The notes beneath the pieces are model-generated. The model saw nothing but the letters and a program-made list of their open reading frames with translations. It searched no databases and had not been told where the DNA came from. Shown one piece after another: positions 5,669 to 7,254 of a DNA stretch of 7,254 nucleotides. Origin of the DNA: SIG459 sp045638085. GTDB taxonomy: Bacteria; Bacillota; Clostridia; Oscillospirales; Oscillospiraceae. The stretch's first letter is position 1; each line of letters opens with the position of its first letter. The stretch lies in the NCBI GenBank assembly GCA_045638085.1, contig JAZUAQ010000091.1, forward strand, positions 1-7,254. The letters run 5' to 3'. A program made the position numbers and the translations under genes.

Positions 5669-6970
5669 TCAATCCTCGCCTCCTTCCTCGGTTTCGGAAA
5701 GGGGGAGAACTATGCGCAGCTTAAGTATGCGGCGGTTTTCAATTTTCTCCACGCTGACTTCAAGTCCGTTATACTCAAACTTGTCGCCCTGAGAGGGGAT
5801 GAGGTCAAACTGCTCATAGGCCCACTCACCCAGAAGCTTATGTTCAAAGTCAAAGTCATCGGGGTCTTCATAATCCATGAAGGAGAAGGCATCTTCAATA
5901 TCAACATCGGCAAGGAAGGAGAAGCTGCCGTCGGGGTTTTCAACCATGGTCTCGATGACCTCGTCATCCTCGTCCCAAATCTCGCCAACCAGCTCTTCGA
6001 TGATATCCTCAACGGTGACAATGCCCAAGGTTCCGCCGTAAGAATCCGTTACAACGGCAATGGGGCGGCGCTGAGCGCTCATGATCTGCAAAAGCTCGTC
6101 AATGTTGGTGGAGCTATGGACAAAATAGGGCTCGTCCAGAATGGAGCGAAGATCCATATTTTCTCCCTCAGCCAGCCATGCACGGATGAACTTTCTCACC
6201 TGCATTATGCCGATGATATTATCCACACTCTCCTCATACACGGGGATGCGGCTATGAACGGCTGACTTCACTTTTGCAACTATATCCGCAGGGGAGGATG
6301 CAACATTGATAGCATCCAGATCCACGCGGGCGGTAAGTATGCTGTCCACAGTGGTTTCGCCAAAGTCCAGCGCAGAGTGAACAAGTTCTCCCTGTTCCTC
6401 TTCCAGTTCGCCATCATCGGTCATAGCTTCAATTATTTCGTGAAGCTCATCCTCGGTAACGGTAATCTCCTTGTCGCCCTTGGTGAGAGCGGCGAAGAAA
6501 CGGCCGATAGCGGTGAGGACATAGCTGATGGGGCTGAAGATGAGCATAAAGAAGCTCAAAGATCCTGCGGTGGAAAGAGAGAAGCGGTGGGCATATTTTT
6601 TACCCATGCTCTTGGGAAGCATCTCGCCAAGCATAAAAACGGCAATGGTTGTGATGACGGTGCTGACAGTTACCGCCAGATTCACGCTCTCGGGCTTATC
6701 CGCGAAGGCGCGGGTGACCATAACGGTTACATAGCTTGCCGCCGCAAGATGGGTAATGTTGGTGCCTATAAGTATTGTAGTAATGGCCTTGTCAAAATTA
6801 TCAAGGACATGCAGTGCTTTTTTCGCCCGACGGTCACCGCGGTCAAAGGCAACTTTCACCTTTACCCGGCTTGCGGACGCAAAAGCGGTTTCGCAAACAG
6901 CGAAATATGCCGCAAAGAAAAGCAGCACAAGAATAACTATAATGGCCTGTAATATACTGCCATCATCCAT
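5669..6970 (-). CDS. CNNM/CorC family membrane protein (DUF21-CBS-CorC_HlyC), copy B
   Basis: The product is 433 aa with the same order as copy A: a DUF21 membrane domain (1 to about 165), a CBS pair (about 200-325, ending in EDIIEELVGEIWDEDDE) and a C-terminal CorC_HlyC domain with an acidic tail. The CBS region is well conserved, but the membrane motifs differ from the family norm. FFSASE of copy A corresponds to YFAVCE (22-27), and GNNFVN to GTNITH (69-74), while GEMLPKS (115-121) is retained. Serine and asparagine side chains that line the ion path in this family are therefore partly replaced. The start at 6970 is the first ATG after an in-frame stop at 6980-6982. A GGAG lies about 14 nt upstream, which is long, so initiation may be modest. 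First gene of the CNNM operon. The role is probably divalent-cation transport together with copy A. Confidence 0.92.
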   Translation of the reverse strand: MDDGSILQAIIVILVLLFFAAYFAVCETAFASASRVKVKVAFDRGDRRAKKALHVLDNFDKAITTILIGTNITHLAAASYVTVMVTRAFADKPESVNLAVTVSTVITTIAVFMLGEMLPKSMGKKYAHRFSLSTAGSLSFFMLIFSPISYVLTAIGRFFAALTKGDKEITVTEDELHEIIEAMTDDGELEEEQGELVHSALDFGETTVDSILTARVDLDAINVASSPADIVAKVKSAVHSRIPVYEESVDNIIGIMQVRKFIRAWLAEGENMDLRSILDEPYFVHSSTNIDELLQIMSAQRRPIAVVTDSYGGTLGIVTVEDIIEELVGEIWDEDDEVIETMVENPDGSFSFLADVDIEDAFSFMDYEDPDDFDFEHKLLGEWAYEQFDLIPSQGDKFEYNGLEVSVEKIENRRILKLRIVLPLSETEEGGED

Positions 6971-7000
6971 AGTGGATTTTCACGCTCCGTTTTTTATATT

Positions 7001-7019
7001 TCGTATAGAGGGTATACGA
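7001..7019. promoter_or_regulatory. palindrome at the CNNM transcription start, candidate operator
   Basis: TCGTATA-N5-TATACGA is a perfect inverted repeat with 7-bp arms (7001-7007 and 7013-7019). It covers roughly +1 to +19 of the predicted transcript. That place and symmetry suit a dimeric repressor, or a 5' RNA stem-loop. The regulator is not in the window. Confidence 0.45.
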
Positions 7020-7025
7020 CAAGCT

Positions 7026-7054
7026 ATAATATCACGGCAAGAGTGCCGCGTCAA
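7026..7054 (-). promoter_or_regulatory. strong sigma-A type promoter of the CNNM operon
   Basis: The minus strand shows TTGACG (7054-7049), a 17-nt spacer and TATTAT (7031-7026). Each hexamer matches 5 of 6 consensus bases, and an extended -10 TG sits one base before the -10. The predicted start is near 7019, giving a leader of about 49 nt. The spacer contains a second small palindrome, CGGCA-N4-TGCCG (7035-7048). Confidence 0.75.
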
Positions 7055-7145
7055 TGACAAAAACGGGAGTTTTGCACCGTTTCTGCCCACTTTCGTAGCC
7101 CGGACAACGTGATCCAGCTATTGCAGGAAGGCTTGCTCGCCATTA

Positions 7146-7172
7146 GTAGGGGGCGGCGTCCCCGACGCCCCG
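7146..7172. repeat. GC-rich intergenic repeat with alternative hairpins
   Basis: GGCGTC-CCC-GACGCC (7155-7169) is a perfect hairpin, and GGGGCG/CGCCCC (7150-7155 and 7166-7171) gives an alternative pairing. The GTAGGGGGCGG opening is similar to the minus-strand GTAGGGGCGG of the module at 748-773, so the two look like relatives. The surrounding 7080-7145 and 7173-7218 show no gene. Confidence 0.6.
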
Positions 7173-7218
7173 AAACATCAATCCCTCATACTTTTGCGCC
7201 TTTATATGTCTCCGACGG

Positions 7219-7252
7219 CCACATTCTTTTTGTACCTGCAAAAAGAATGTGG
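7219..7252. repeat. perfect 14-bp stem hairpin
   Basis: CCACATTCTTTTTG (7219-7232) and its exact reverse complement (7239-7252) flank a 6-nt loop. The stem has an A/T tract in the middle rather than at the end, so it is not a standard terminator for either strand. It is probably another dispersed repeat, or the end of an upstream unit beyond the window. Confidence 0.65.
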
Positions 7253-7254
7253 AA

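Noticed and set aside
4783..6952. Plus-strand frames opposite the CNNM genes (4783-5724, 5840-6265, 6377-6952)
   Set aside because: They are antisense shadows of strongly supported CNNM proteins, with no motif of their own.
4399..6970. Hemolysin function for the two membrane proteins
   Set aside because: The hemolysin label is historical for this domain family. The DUF21-CBS-CorC order points to cation transport.
6971..7020. A riboswitch, such as a Mg2+ M-box, in the CNNM leader
   Set aside because: The predicted leader is only about 49 nt, far too short for known Mg2+ riboswitches, and only one short palindrome is visible.

Overview
The window looks like chromosomal DNA from an uncultured gut-type clostridium, probably Oscillospiraceae/Ruminococcaceae. 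This rests on moderate G+C, strong AGGAGG-type ribosome binding sites, several Firmicutes-type protein families, and intergenic hairpin repeats of a kind I recall as abundant in gut clostridial genomes. No database search was run, so the placement is an inference. Every supported gene is on the minus strand, so transcription reads from high to low coordinates.

Layout in transcription order. 7254-6971: a repeat-rich intergenic stretch ending in a near-consensus promoter (7026-7054) with a palindrome over the predicted start site. 6970-4399: two tandem CNNM/CorC-type (DUF21 + CBS pair + CorC_HlyC) membrane proteins, one base apart, closed by a strong intrinsic terminator (4362-4396). 4360-4332: a second promoter directly after the terminator. 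4294-836: a tightly coupled operon of a GlpA-like FAD oxidoreductase with a C-terminal [2Fe-2S] domain, an FAD/NAD-linked pyridine-nucleotide oxidoreductase, a small cysteine-motif DUF1667 protein, and a small membrane-anchored protein of unknown function. The junctions are TGATG, a 5-nt gap, and TAATG. 835-705: a module of short hairpins that also forms the leader of the last gene. 704-159: a putative lipoprotein with a DUF4375/DMP19-like domain. 158-1: two further hairpin repeat modules.

How the genes work together. The three redox proteins probably form one electron-transfer enzyme. In that model the GlpA-like subunit oxidises a small substrate (glycerol 3-phosphate by family analogy), and electrons pass through its iron-sulfur domain and the DUF1667 protein to the flavin/NAD subunit. 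No glycerol kinase or transporter gene is in the window, so the substrate is not settled. The CNNM pair is a separate transcription unit, likely for divalent-cation (Mg2+) transport or sensing.

The least explained parts are the small anchored protein tied to the redox operon, the lipoprotein leader in which an 11-base exact inverted repeat could hide the ribosome binding site, and the palindromes at the CNNM promoter. I see no mobile-element protein, CRISPR array, tRNA or rRNA, and no clear sign of a previously undescribed multi-gene system.
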